Positions 35,586 through 45,070 of a stretch of 64,000 nt of DNA are shown here, in pieces. Made by a program: the position numbers and the translations under genes. Within the stretch, counting starts at the first letter, position 1; each line of letters begins with the position of its first letter. Source of the stretch: an uncultured Verrucomicrobiae bacterium (GTDB taxonomy: Bacteria; Verrucomicrobiota; Verrucomicrobiia; Limisphaerales; UBA1096). Location: contig CALJHX010000007.1 of NCBI GenBank assembly GCA_937770485.1, positions 1 to 64,000 of the forward strand, written 5' to 3'. The notes under the pieces are model-generated. The model was given only the letters and a program-made list of their open reading frames with translations. It did no database searches and was not told the DNA's origin.

Positions 35586-36223
35586 ACTACAGTGCATCGG
35601 TCGTTGATGAAGTCGCACCGGCCCGGTCGGAGGCGCCGCCTTCGGCGCGAGCTGCTGAAGCCACAACGCATGGCCAGGCAGAAAAGGAAGCTCGGCGCGC
35701 CGAGAGCCGGAGACTGGCCATTGCGGCGCAAAGTGGTTGCATCGAGTCATTCGAGTCGCTGGTCGGGCAGTTCGAGAAACCTCTTTACCACTTTCTTTTG
35801 ACCAAGACCTGCAATCACCATCAGGCGGAGGATTTGCTGCAGGACACCTTCCTCATCACCTACCGAAAACTGGGCCGGTTCAACCCTGCCTACCCTTTTT
35901 CCTCCTGGATTTTCACCATCGCAAACCGGCTGGCCATTAGTCATTATCGGAAGCAAAAACCATTGGTGGAAGAGGTTGTATTTGCCATCGAGACGACCGC
36001 GAGCAGCGAGGTGATGGAGCAGGAGTGGACCCGCTCTCTATGGGCGCATGCCAAGCGGCTGCTTACGGAAAACCACTTCACCGCTCTTCGGCTTTTTTAC
36101 AGCGAAGGCATGACCATCGACCAGGTGGCAGCAGCCATGAACCGGAATCCCAACTCGGTAAAAGTCTGGCTGCACCGCGCCCGAAAAAGACTGGCCCTGC
36201 AACTCAAGCCAACAGCTGAATAG
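35582..36223 (+). CDS. ECF-type RNA polymerase sigma factor
   Basis: A 213-residue sigma factor. About 50 N-terminal residues are Ala/Glu/Arg-rich and probably flexible. Region 2 contains YHFLLTKTCNHHQAEDLLQDTFLITYRKL and WIFTIANRLAISHYR. Region 4 contains FSEGMTIDQVAAAMNRNPNSVKVWLHRARKRL (with Y before S). Translation is coupled to the FecR gene by ATGA overlap, and the next gene encodes a lipoprotein. It is unrelated in detail to the sigma factor two genes upstream, so this is not a simple duplication. Confidence 0.9.
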   Translation: MNYSASVVDEVAPARSEAPPSARAAEATTHGQAEKEARRAESRRLAIAAQSGCIESFESLVGQFEKPLYHFLLTKTCNHHQAEDLLQDTFLITYRKLGRFNPAYPFSSWIFTIANRLAISHYRKQKPLVEEVVFAIETTASSEVMEQEWTRSLWAHAKRLLTENHFTALRLFYSEGMTIDQVAAAMNRNPNSVKVWLHRARKRLALQLKPTAE

Positions 36224-36227
36224 GTTG

Positions 36228-37598
36228 ATGAAAGTTTTCCAACGTGAAAAAAAATTTGAGATCTGGGCGCTCGCAGCAGCCATAATCCTGATGGTTGGCT
36301 GTGGTCGAGCACCCATTGGCGACCCCTCCGTGGATACCGACCAGTTCGAGACGCTCAGGAAGGAAGCCGCATCTCTAAAGTCCAAGCTGGCCAGCACTCA
36401 GTCGCACATCGACAACCTCCGCTTGGAACTCAACAACGGGGATGCGCAGGATGTTTCCGGGGGACTATCCGCACCCGACATTCTAGACGAGTTGATGGAG
36501 ATCAAATTGACTTCCGGCAACCGCGGTAGAATTCAGCGCCGCATTAACTTTCTCTTCGAGAGCTTGTCGCAGCAGGGTGAAGTCGCCGTGCCCCATATCC
36601 GTGAGTTCCTCAACAGGATGGAAGATGTTGATTTTTCGGTACCAAAATCACCTAAGGATGAATCAAATGAACTCGAATACTGGCGCACTCGCATGGTTCA
36701 TGGCCCACTCGATTTTGAGCAACCGCCTTCCCTTCGAATTGGCCTGATTGATATTCTGGCAGAAGTTGGCGGGGAAAAAGCTGAGAAGGCGCTGGCAGAA
36801 GTGCTTTCCACAACAGGCCGCGGTTTTGAAATCGCCTACACTGCAAAGAAATTGCAGAAATGGATTGGCAAGGATGCCTACCGTGACGAAGCTCTTGGTG
36901 CCGCGCACGAGCTTTTGGGCGAACCGATCGATGTCGCTAATGGAAACAAGTTTGATGCCGCTTCGCGACAGTACCTGTTCATGGTGCTGGAGATGTACAA
37001 AGACAAAACCTTCGTCCAAACTGCCCAAGGTCAACTGATCAAGGAGAATGGTAAAATCGATCGCTCCGTGTTGAGCTATTTTGAAAATATCAGCGAGGGA
37101 GGTGCCATCGACGCAGTTGTTCAAGCAATGCAAAGCGGGCAGCTCAGAGAAAGTGATATGAGGGAAATGGCTAGAGTAGCTGTGCAGGCAGTCGGTAAAA
37201 ACGATGCCCAAGCTGACTCATTGTTCCAAGACATCATGACAAGCGACCAGTACTCCCTTGATGTCAAGTTGGAGACCATCCGCTCCATGGACAATGCGGA
37301 AGACCTTACTAACATGGACAAAAACGAACAAGCGACCGTTCTGCAGTCGCGATTGGCACTAATGAACACGATTCAGCTTGGGGATGACGACATCATGTCA
37401 TGGGCGAATGAAATTTATTCCGGTAGAATAGAATCAAAAATACAAGGAAGAGGGTTTGATGATGAAAAAGCTTACGAGTCGATGCATGATTCCTTTCGTA
37501 AAATAAACGAACAGGTCAGGCGAGAATCACGGGGTGCGAATTCCGGCGCTGAAGTTAATAATCAACCAACGATTATCCGAGGGAATCCCGGGGATTGA
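36228..37598 (+). CDS. Predicted lipoprotein with coiled coil, unknown function
   Basis: About 456 residues. Start chosen at ATG 36228, with TTG one codon earlier as the track choice. A signal with lipobox MVGC gives Cys near residue 25. Residues 40-70 form a coiled coil (LRKEAASLKSKLASTQSHIDNLRLEL), and the rest is helical, possibly HEAT-like. I do not recognise the family. It follows the second ECF gene by 4 bases, so it may belong to the sigma operon and act as an envelope sensor or effector. Confidence 0.7.
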   Translation: MKVFQREKKFEIWALAAAIILMVGCGRAPIGDPSVDTDQFETLRKEAASLKSKLASTQSHIDNLRLELNNGDAQDVSGGLSAPDILDELMEIKLTSGNRGRIQRRINFLFESLSQQGEVAVPHIREFLNRMEDVDFSVPKSPKDESNELEYWRTRMVHGPLDFEQPPSLRIGLIDILAEVGGEKAEKALAEVLSTTGRGFEIAYTAKKLQKWIGKDAYRDEALGAAHELLGEPIDVANGNKFDAASRQYLFMVLEMYKDKTFVQTAQGQLIKENGKIDRSVLSYFENISEGGAIDAVVQAMQSGQLRESDMREMARVAVQAVGKNDAQADSLFQDIMTSDQYSLDVKLETIRSMDNAEDLTNMDKNEQATVLQSRLALMNTIQLGDDDIMSWANEIYSGRIESKIQGRGFDDEKAYESMHDSFRKINEQVRRESRGANSGAEVNNQPTIIRGNPGD

Positions 37599-37675
37599 TC
37601 GTTTCTTAGGTAAATCGGCTATTCATTCACATAGTTGCCTAAACAAGTTTTTTCGAAAAATAATTAAAAAATAAT

Positions 37676-38821
37676 ATGAAACTAAATTCACTTCTCTCGG
37701 TCTTGCCCTTGGCAGGTTCAATGATTTTCGCCTCGTCTGTAATCGCAAAGGATGTTGACGATAAAAGCTCAGGGGGAAAACAGGTCTCTCTTTCAAAATT
37801 TGGTGCTGAACTAAAGTCAGCTGTTAAAAACGGCGAAATGTCCAAAGAAGAGGCTATGGCTAAATACCGAAAAGCCTTGGACAGCGGCACAATTGAATCG
37901 CTTGAAAAGAATCAGGAGGATGAATCGTTATTGACGCTTGACGGTTTTTTTCTGGGAGGGAAAGAAGATGACGATGGTCAATATCAAGCTTCATTTATCA
38001 TTCAGTCCAAAAGCAAAGATAAAAGTGAATGGCCCAGAATTACCTTCACTGGGAAAAGGTTTAAATCGAAATTCAGTGATCTCGAAAAAAGAGATGCCGT
38101 CTTGATTAATCTAGGTGAAGGGACAGCCAAAAAAATGGCCGATGGAAAAGGCGGGGAGAAAAAAGGGAAATCCGTTGCCATGCGAAAAGGTGGAGGCAAG
38201 GGAGGTTCTGCTAATTTTTATTCCATCGTCATTGGTCGATTAAAATCCAAGGATATCGAACTGGGAGAATTTACCATGCAAGTCGACTATGCCACATTGA
38301 ACAGATATAGCGCGGCACGGATAAAGGATGAGATTATGGGCAAGACGGTGAAGGTTACCGGCGTGTCAGGGCAATTCAGGGACAATCTCCTGCTGATTAA
38401 AACCGGTCAAACACTCAAGGTTCGCACTGGCAGCTATTCTTCAGACTCAAAAACACTGGCCTTTGCAAATAAATTCAACGTGCTCGAGCGCGCTCTGCCA
38501 TTTAGCCCGGACGCACACGGGGTACCTCCAGAAGCATTCCGTGGATTTCAGGGAGTTCTAAAGGGAAAGATCGTTGAAGCCGGAGGCTACGAGGTGTTGC
38601 TGCATGCAGAAGAAATCACAAGCTTGGATGATGCCAGCACAGCCTCAGATGCCAATAGTATAAAGGGGAAGCTAGTTCGGATTAGTGGGTTTTATGATGA
38701 CCACGCGGACAAGTTTAGTGAACTTCAGCCAAGCGACATCATTCAAGTTGGTGTACTCCATGCCAATCCCATATTTGACATGTTTAGTGTGACAGATGTT
38801 TTGGAGATCGTTGAGCAATAA
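37676..38821 (+). CDS. Exported protein of unknown function with an LGGK...EW..TFTG domain
   Basis: A 381-residue secreted protein (signal MKLNSLLSVLPLAGSMIFASS). Residues about 85-150 (DGFFLGGKEDDDGQYQASF, then SEWPRITFTGKRF) form a small beta-rich domain also present at the C-terminus of the quinoprotein-like gene at 41.5 kb. The remainder has OB-like beta strands (GKTVKVTGVSGQF, GKLVRISGFY) of unknown role. The upstream 77 bases are very AT-rich, as a promoter region would be. It lies ahead of the cytochrome/PQQ/DUF1501 gene set and is probably part of the same transcription unit. Confidence 0.65.
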   Translation: MKLNSLLSVLPLAGSMIFASSVIAKDVDDKSSGGKQVSLSKFGAELKSAVKNGEMSKEEAMAKYRKALDSGTIESLEKNQEDESLLTLDGFFLGGKEDDDGQYQASFIIQSKSKDKSEWPRITFTGKRFKSKFSDLEKRDAVLINLGEGTAKKMADGKGGEKKGKSVAMRKGGGKGGSANFYSIVIGRLKSKDIELGEFTMQVDYATLNRYSAARIKDEIMGKTVKVTGVSGQFRDNLLLIKTGQTLKVRTGSYSSDSKTLAFANKFNVLERALPFSPDAHGVPPEAFRGFQGVLKGKIVEAGGYEVLLHAEEITSLDDASTASDANSIKGKLVRISGFYDDHADKFSELQPSDIIQVGVLHANPIFDMFSVTDVLEIVEQ

Positions 38822-38877
38822 TTTTTTGCTAACTTAAATCTAGTACGGCAGCTGCTATATAAGCAAATCAGAGCTCA

Positions 38878-41487
38878 ATGGATCTAATAAATAAAATTAA
38901 TGGCCTTGCGACACTGCTCGGCTGCCTATTGATTGGAGTTATGGCCGTAAGTGCAGTTGAGGAAAGCCCTTCAGCGGCTTCCCGCTTTACTGAGGCAGAT
39001 AACAAGGCCGTTCCTGACTTCCAGAAGCATGTCATCCCCTTGCTTGGAAAGCTGGGTTGTAGCTCTGCCAAATGCCACGGCTCATTCCAGGGCCAGGGTG
39101 ATTTTCGGCTGTCCCTTTTTGGTTTTGGATTTCAGAAGGATCACGCAGCACTCGTAGCGGAAGCTTCCTCAGAGGACGGACATCGCATTAGTCCTGAGTT
39201 GCCTTCCCAAAGCCTGATACTTCTCAAACCAACAAAACAAATCAAACATCGTGGCGGGGAAATCATCAAACAAGATTCCTGGGAATACAACCTGTTGCAT
39301 CGCTGGATAGAAACCGGAGCAAAGGGGGTTCAAATTACCAAGACGGATCAACCTCCTCAACAGAACCAACCCGAATTTTCAAAAGAAGGCATTCTATTCT
39401 TTGAAAACAGAATTCGTCCTCTACTTGAGAACAATTGCTATGAGTGTCATGGATTCAACATGCGCAAGGGCGATCTTCAGCTTAAATCACGTGAAGACGC
39501 CTTGCTTGGGGGCGGATCAGGAAAGGCGGCCCTTGTTCCGGGAAATACAGAGAAAAGCCTTCTCATTGAAGCGGTACGACACACGAATCCCGATCTGCAA
39601 ATGCCACCTGAGCGAAAACTAGAGGAAAAGGAAATTGCAGATTTGGAACAATGGATCGCCATGGGAGCCCCCTGGCCAAATTCGTCTGATTTGGCTCCTG
39701 TCCAATCAGGAAAGAAACTGGCACAGCTCCATTATGAGCCGAAAGAAATCCTTTTTCAGAGCGCCAGCGATATCGCCCAGATCAGAGTCGTTGCCGAATG
39801 GGAAGATGGAGAGCGTGAGGACGTAACCTGCTTAACGCGCTTTCGGACCAACAACGATGCCGTGGCGGTTGTAAATGAATCCGGCTTGGCCAAGTCCATT
39901 GGAAAGGGTGACACCCACATCGTGGCATTATACGACAATGGTATTGCGGCAATTCCTGTCCTGCGACCGTTTACTGAAGAGCGCTTGGAGATTGATGTCA
40001 CACAATATTCCAACCCCATTGACCGGTTTGTTGTGTCAAAGTTGGTCAAGTTGGGGATCACGCCATCCAAGCAATGTACGGACACAGAATTCCTGAGAAG
40101 GTTAAGCATAGATTTAACAGGCACACTTCCTTCTCCTGATGAAGTTTTGTCATTCATTGGCAATGACTCAGCCGATAAACGGACCCTTAAGATCAATGAA
40201 CTGCTGGAGCGTCCATCCTACGCCGCCTGGTGGGCCAACAAGTTGTGCGACTTTACCGGCTGCAACCCGACTTCCATTAGTAGCCTTTTGGAAGTGGCCA
40301 GAGAGGATGGCTACATCAAGGCAACAAGATGGTACGACTGGATCTACGAACGAATTGCCAACAATGAATCCTACGTTGATCTGGTAGAGGGGATCATGCT
40401 CGCCGATATCTCGAGCGGTGTAGGGGAAGGAATGCCTTATTTCTGGACCCGCCAAAGCCTCGAAGAACCAAAGGACACAGCCATGTCTGTGGCCCACAGT
40501 TTCCTGGGGATTCAATTGCAGTGTGCGGAGTGTCACAAGCATCCATTTGATCAATGGACACAGAACGACTTTGTGGATTTCTCAAGTTTCTTTGACACTC
40601 CTATTTTAAAGAGAGGCCGCAAGGGAAGATCGTCAAAAGCTTCGGCCACAACTGAAAAGGAGTTGAGTCTTCTTCGCAGCCACACGGTTAAGGTTGGCGA
40701 CAGCGATCCGCGCGAACCCATCATGGATTGGCTGCGCAAAGAGGATAACCCCTGGTTCGCCCGGTCTTTTGTTAATCGTGTCTGGGCCGGATATTTTAAC
40801 GTCGGGATTGTTGAACCAACTGACGAGTTCACCCCATCCAATCCGCCCAGCAACCCCGAGTTGCTCAACTGGTTGACACAGGGTTTTGTTGCCAGCGGCT
40901 ATGACATGCAATGGCTGCACCGGCAAATTGTCAGTAGCGAAACTTACCAGCGCGGTTGGCAGCCGAACGAAACCAACCGCGAAGACCGGCGCAACTACAG
41001 CCGAGCGATCCCAAGGAGAATTCCAGCGGAGGTCATTTATGATGCCATGAAGCAGGCCACGGCCGCCACGGATCAACTTGAAACGGTTCGAACAAACCTG
41101 AAGCGACGCGGAACAGGACATCTTTCCATGCGCATGGCAGGGACTCATGCCATGAAAGTATTTGGTAAACCCGATCGTGCCATCAACTGTGATTGTGAAC
41201 GCGTCAACGAACCGACATTGTTGCAATCCATCTTTTTACAAAACGATCCTCTTGTCCGCATGCGACTGGCAGACAGCGGCTGGATTTCAGAGGTCGGCAA
41301 GAGCAAAGCAACCGATGAAGCCGACTTGATCCGTGAGGCCTGGCTTCGTTCTGTAAACCGCCCACCAACTCCAACGGAAGTCGATCGGGCCAAGGAGCAC
41401 CTGGCCTCAGCCCAGTCAACCGAAGAAGGGATGGCCGACCTACTTTGGGCCCTCATGAATACAAAAGAATTTATACTGAACCACTAA
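38878..41487 (+). CDS. Planctomycete-type cytochrome protein with DUF1549 and DUF1553
   Basis: An 869-residue exported protein. The domain order is a CxxxxCH haem site (CSSAKCHG, residue 60), a PSCyt1 site (CYECHG, residue 186), a Big-like beta domain (about 285-355), DUF1549 (about 385-585, with a third CAECHKHP site at 551) and DUF1553 (about 625-865). Such proteins are encoded with DUF1501 partners in Planctomycetota and Verrucomicrobiota and are thought to work in the periplasm in degradation of complex sugars, though no reaction is proven. The haem attachment would need the ResB/CcsA system at the left end of the window. Confidence 0.92.
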   Translation: MDLINKINGLATLLGCLLIGVMAVSAVEESPSAASRFTEADNKAVPDFQKHVIPLLGKLGCSSAKCHGSFQGQGDFRLSLFGFGFQKDHAALVAEASSEDGHRISPELPSQSLILLKPTKQIKHRGGEIIKQDSWEYNLLHRWIETGAKGVQITKTDQPPQQNQPEFSKEGILFFENRIRPLLENNCYECHGFNMRKGDLQLKSREDALLGGGSGKAALVPGNTEKSLLIEAVRHTNPDLQMPPERKLEEKEIADLEQWIAMGAPWPNSSDLAPVQSGKKLAQLHYEPKEILFQSASDIAQIRVVAEWEDGEREDVTCLTRFRTNNDAVAVVNESGLAKSIGKGDTHIVALYDNGIAAIPVLRPFTEERLEIDVTQYSNPIDRFVVSKLVKLGITPSKQCTDTEFLRRLSIDLTGTLPSPDEVLSFIGNDSADKRTLKINELLERPSYAAWWANKLCDFTGCNPTSISSLLEVAREDGYIKATRWYDWIYERIANNESYVDLVEGIMLADISSGVGEGMPYFWTRQSLEEPKDTAMSVAHSFLGIQLQCAECHKHPFDQWTQNDFVDFSSFFDTPILKRGRKGRSSKASATTEKELSLLRSHTVKVGDSDPREPIMDWLRKEDNPWFARSFVNRVWAGYFNVGIVEPTDEFTPSNPPSNPELLNWLTQGFVASGYDMQWLHRQIVSSETYQRGWQPNETNREDRRNYSRAIPRRIPAEVIYDAMKQATAATDQLETVRTNLKRRGTGHLSMRMAGTHAMKVFGKPDRAINCDCERVNEPTLLQSIFLQNDPLVRMRLADSGWISEVGKSKATDEADLIREAWLRSVNRPPTPTEVDRAKEHLASAQSTEEGMADLLWALMNTKEFILNH

Positions 41488-41503
41488 TAAGTCTTTACTA
41501 CAT

Positions 41504-43105
41504 ATGAAAACATACCGCTTCGCTATCACATGCTTTTTAATTTCGCTGGCTTCCACAGCTTTTTGTGCAGGCACACACTGGAATCAATTCAGAGGTCCTA
41601 ATGATGGGCTTGCACCAGATGCCAAACTTCCCATCGAGTTTTCAGGCACAAAAAACGTGCAATGGAGAACCCCTATTCACGATCTCGGATGGTCCTCCCC
41701 GGTCGTCTGGAAGAATCAGGCTTGGGTCACAACGGCAAAGGAAGATGGTTCCGAAGTGTTCGCCGTCTGCGTCAATCTTGAGACGGGAAAAATTGAACAC
41801 GACATCAAAGTCTTTGATGTAGCCAATCCCCAGACCGAATTCAACAACCTGAACACGCACGCCACTCCCACCCCGATCATAGAGGAGGGTCGTATTTATG
41901 TGCACTTTGGGTCCTACGGCACCGCCTGCTTGGATACCAAGACCGGTAAGAAACTTTGGGAGCGTCGAGACCTGAACTGCGATCACCGGGTTCGCGCCGC
42001 CTCTTGCCCTATAATTGATGGAGGCTTGTTGTTTCTTACCTATGATGGGGTGGATCAGCAATTTGTTGCCGCCTTGGAAAAAGAAACCGGCGAGACGCGG
42101 TGGTTAACAAAAAGGTCATACAAGTCCGGTCGGGTTCCCCCAAAGAATAAGCCCAATGACAATCGCAAATCGTATGCCACCCCGACCATCATTGAGCACG
42201 ATGGAAAAAAACAACTGATTAGCCCGGCCGCAGAGGCAACTTATTCCTACGATCCGGAAACGGGCAAGGAGTTGTGGTTTATTCGTCACGGATCTGGCTT
42301 TGGGTATAATGTTACGTGCCGCCCAATATTCAGGCATGGTTTGGTTTTTACCAACTCTGGTATATCCAAAAAACTTTTCGCCATTGATCCCTCCGGTTCT
42401 GGAGATGTAACCGATACTCACATCCGATGGACAACTCGGAGAGGCGTTTCTAATATCCCAGCTCCACTGGTTGTTGGGGACAACTTGTACATGATTAGCG
42501 ATAGCGGCGGAATGGTGAGCTGCTTTGAAGCTAAAACCGGCAATCAAATCTTTAGCGAGAGACTGGGAGGACTTCAAAATCATTGGATCTCGCCTGTATG
42601 TGCTGACGGCAAGATCTACTTCTTCAGCAAGGATGGTGTTTCTTCAGTAATAGAGGCTTCCTCTGAATTTAAAATCCTCTCCAAAAATGAATCCGACACC
42701 GTATTTGTCTCCATGCCGGCCATTGCAGACGACTCAATGCTTATCAGATCCAATACTCACCTCTATCGGATCGCCAAGGGATACGAGATGGCCCCGCTTC
42801 CTAAAGTAGCTTCAACGAAGAAAACCAAGAAGTTCGCGAAAGGAACAGGCCTGGCATCCAAAGAAAAAACAAAAAGCAGTGCCAACTCTATTCTGGAAGT
42901 TTCAGCGTTCTATCTGGGAGGAAAAACCAACAGCGATGGCGTTTTCGAAGCCGGATTTCTGATTGAGGAAGAAGGTATCCCGAAGGGTGAATGGTCGAGG
43001 TTCACGTTCACCGGAGACAATTTTCGAGATTCTTTTTCCAGCTATAAACAATATCAAAAAGTAAGCCTGGACTTGGCCAAGCGGCAGGTCAGACGGAAAA
43101 AATAA
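41504..43105 (+). CDS. Secreted PQQ-like beta-propeller with C-terminal LGGK...TFTG domain
   Basis: A 533-residue exported protein. The signal peptide (FLISLASTAFCA) is followed by WNQFRGPNDGLAPD, the usual start of outer-membrane-biogenesis-BamB/PQQ-like propellers, then blades such as TGKKLWERRDLNCDH and TGKELWFIRHG. Residues about 463-533 are an extra domain (SAFYLGGKTNSDGVFEAGF, EWSRFTFTGDNF) shared with the protein at 37.7 kb. It lies between the DUF1549 and DUF1501 genes in one operon, suggesting that the three work on the same substrate. Confidence 0.85.
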   Translation: MKTYRFAITCFLISLASTAFCAGTHWNQFRGPNDGLAPDAKLPIEFSGTKNVQWRTPIHDLGWSSPVVWKNQAWVTTAKEDGSEVFAVCVNLETGKIEHDIKVFDVANPQTEFNNLNTHATPTPIIEEGRIYVHFGSYGTACLDTKTGKKLWERRDLNCDHRVRAASCPIIDGGLLFLTYDGVDQQFVAALEKETGETRWLTKRSYKSGRVPPKNKPNDNRKSYATPTIIEHDGKKQLISPAAEATYSYDPETGKELWFIRHGSGFGYNVTCRPIFRHGLVFTNSGISKKLFAIDPSGSGDVTDTHIRWTTRRGVSNIPAPLVVGDNLYMISDSGGMVSCFEAKTGNQIFSERLGGLQNHWISPVCADGKIYFFSKDGVSSVIEASSEFKILSKNESDTVFVSMPAIADDSMLIRSNTHLYRIAKGYEMAPLPKVASTKKTKKFAKGTGLASKEKTKSSANSILEVSAFYLGGKTNSDGVFEAGFLIEEEGIPKGEWSRFTFTGDNFRDSFSSYKQYQKVSLDLAKRQVRRKK

Positions 43106-43123
43106 TTTATCAAGGGAATCAAC

Positions 43124-44404
43124 ATGAACTCTGCACTTTTTAGTCGGCGACAAATGCTCAAGGTCGGAGCCTTGGGGGGGCTCACGCTGTCGCAATATAT
43201 GAGGCTACAGGCTAGCGCCAAGGAGCCATCGCAAAAACGGTCCGGTATTTTTATTTTTCTCGAGGGTGGCCCTTCTCATCAGGACACCTTCGATCTCAAG
43301 CCGAATGCACCGTCTGAATATCGCGGCGAGTTTAAGCCAATATCGACATCCGTTCCTGGCATTCAAATTTGTGAACACCTTCCTGAATTAGCCAAGCGCA
43401 TGAAGGACTACGCCATCATTCGTGGCCTTTCCCACACCCTGGCCGATCATGGGATTGGGAAAAAATATATGCTGACCGGAAATCGCCCGTCCCAAACCTT
43501 AAGCCACCCTGAATACGGCGCTGTTGTGAGCAAGGTCCATCCGTCCGCGCGCGACCTTCCGTCTTACGTTTCAATAGATGAATCGTTTGTGGGCCCTGGC
43601 TATCTTGGCAATGAATTCAGTGCACTCACAGCCAACAAGCCAACATTTGGGATTCCCTACAGCGTCCGCGGCATTTCGCTCGAGGACGGTCTGACCGTCG
43701 AAAAATACAATTCTCAAAAGAAACTTCTCGACGATCTCGATACCGCATTTCGTGGTTACGAAAATCTCGACGAACAAGTTCGTGGTCTTGACCGTTTCGG
43801 CGAGCAAGCGCACGACATCATCAGCTCTCCTACCACCCGAAAAGCGTTTGATCTTTCTCTGGAAAAAACATCTGAATTCACAAGGTTTGGTAGGCACGAG
43901 TTCGGCCAAAGCTTGCTGCTGGCTTCACGGTTGATTGAAGCCGGCGTACACTTTGTCACTGTTCGGCTCCGTCCGGCAGAGTTTGATTTCGACACCCACT
44001 TGGATAATTTTTCCAAGCTCAGCGCCCTGCTACCGCCTTTTGACAAAGGCCTGTCTTCATTGATAGATCGGCTGAAGGAGCGGGGCCTTTTTCGTTCCAC
44101 TGGAATCATGGTTGCCGGTGAATTTGGCCGAACACCAAAAATCAACAGCCAGGGCGGACGCGACCACTGGGCGCGCGCCATGTTTGCGCTGATGGCCGGA
44201 GGCGATGTCGAAGGAGGTCAAGTGATTGGTGAAACCGATGACCGCGCCGGGGCACCAGTCGGAAATGGATATTCTCCGGATGATCTGGCGGCGTCCTTCT
44301 TTCAAAACATAGGCATTAACTCAAAACACGAATTCCAAACCAACATCGGCCGCCCGATCAACCTCGTCCGCGACGGCAAACCTATTTCTCAACTGTTTTC
44401 ATGA
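43124..44404 (+). CDS. DUF1501 family protein, Tat-type signal
   Basis: A 426-residue protein of the alkaline-phosphatase-like fold. A twin-arginine-like leader (SRRQMLKVGALGGLTLSQYM) is followed by IFIFLEGGPSHQDTFDLKP and the histidine-bearing LSHTLADHGIGKKYMLTG, with GEFGRTPKINSQGGRDHW near the C-terminus as metal-site residues. It is the standard partner of DUF1549/DUF1553 proteins. It overlaps the following ankyrin gene by 4 bases (ATGA). Confidence 0.9.
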   Translation: MNSALFSRRQMLKVGALGGLTLSQYMRLQASAKEPSQKRSGIFIFLEGGPSHQDTFDLKPNAPSEYRGEFKPISTSVPGIQICEHLPELAKRMKDYAIIRGLSHTLADHGIGKKYMLTGNRPSQTLSHPEYGAVVSKVHPSARDLPSYVSIDESFVGPGYLGNEFSALTANKPTFGIPYSVRGISLEDGLTVEKYNSQKKLLDDLDTAFRGYENLDEQVRGLDRFGEQAHDIISSPTTRKAFDLSLEKTSEFTRFGRHEFGQSLLLASRLIEAGVHFVTVRLRPAEFDFDTHLDNFSKLSALLPPFDKGLSSLIDRLKERGLFRSTGIMVAGEFGRTPKINSQGGRDHWARAMFALMAGGDVEGGQVIGETDDRAGAPVGNGYSPDDLAASFFQNIGINSKHEFQTNIGRPINLVRDGKPISQLFS

Positions 44405-44940
44405 AACAATACATTACAGCAATCATAGCAGCTGCACTCCTTGTGGGATGCGGAGAAGCCCCGCCACCGAAACCTCCCGATATTTCCCTCTTTGAGGCGG
44501 CCGTAGCAGGCAATCTCGATGCGGTCAAACAGCACATCGCTGCGGGAACTGATTTGAATTTAAGAGATCCGAATCCCGTTGGCAATAAAGACACTGCATT
44601 GGGAATGGCGGCAGCGTTTGGCAAAACTGATGTGGCTATAGCACTAATCGAAGGGGGAGCTGATCTGGACACGAGAAACAAGGATGGATCCACGCCACTT
44701 CACGCAGCTTCTTTCTTATGTTACCCGGAAATCGTTCAAGCATTGGTGGACAAGGGAGCTGACAAGAACGCAAGAAACAATAGCGGCGGTACGGCCCTTG
44801 AAGGCGTCGAACTCCCATGGGCGGTAGCAAAGGGGATTTATGAGCTCCTTGATGGTATTTTATTTAAACCGCTTGGAGCTCCATTGGACTACGAACACAT
44901 CCAGGAGACACGCCCCGAAATTATCGAGATACTGCGCTAA
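44401..44940 (+). CDS. Ankyrin-repeat lipoprotein
   Basis: A 179-residue lipoprotein with lipobox LVGC (Cys17). Four ankyrin repeats follow (LFEAAVAGNLDAVKQHIAAG, TALGMAAAFGKTDVAIALIEGG, TPLHAASFLCYPEIVQALVDKG and a partial GGTALEGVELPW), and then the cap helix pair ending RPEIIEILR. It is the minimal form of the module fused to other domains at 45.1, 49.0 and 52.6 kb. Translational coupling to the DUF1501 gene suggests a role in anchoring or assembling that machinery, but this is inference. Confidence 0.85.
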   Translation: MKQYITAIIAAALLVGCGEAPPPKPPDISLFEAAVAGNLDAVKQHIAAGTDLNLRDPNPVGNKDTALGMAAAFGKTDVAIALIEGGADLDTRNKDGSTPLHAASFLCYPEIVQALVDKGADKNARNNSGGTALEGVELPWAVAKGIYELLDGILFKPLGAPLDYEHIQETRPEIIEILR

Positions 44941-45070
44941 TGAGTGAGGGAAGAGGCGATAGAATGTAACCAAATTTGAATGTTTCCTCTATAAAGTACT
45001 ATCCGCCTCTTTAGGCACAGCGTTATTGTGGAATAATTCCATAGACTAAACGTATTATTATACCAGATTT

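Noticed and set aside
34713-35750. 345-residue minus-strand ORF over the FecR and sigma genes
   Set aside because: Overlaps two supported genes in opposite sense and shows only GC-bias composition.
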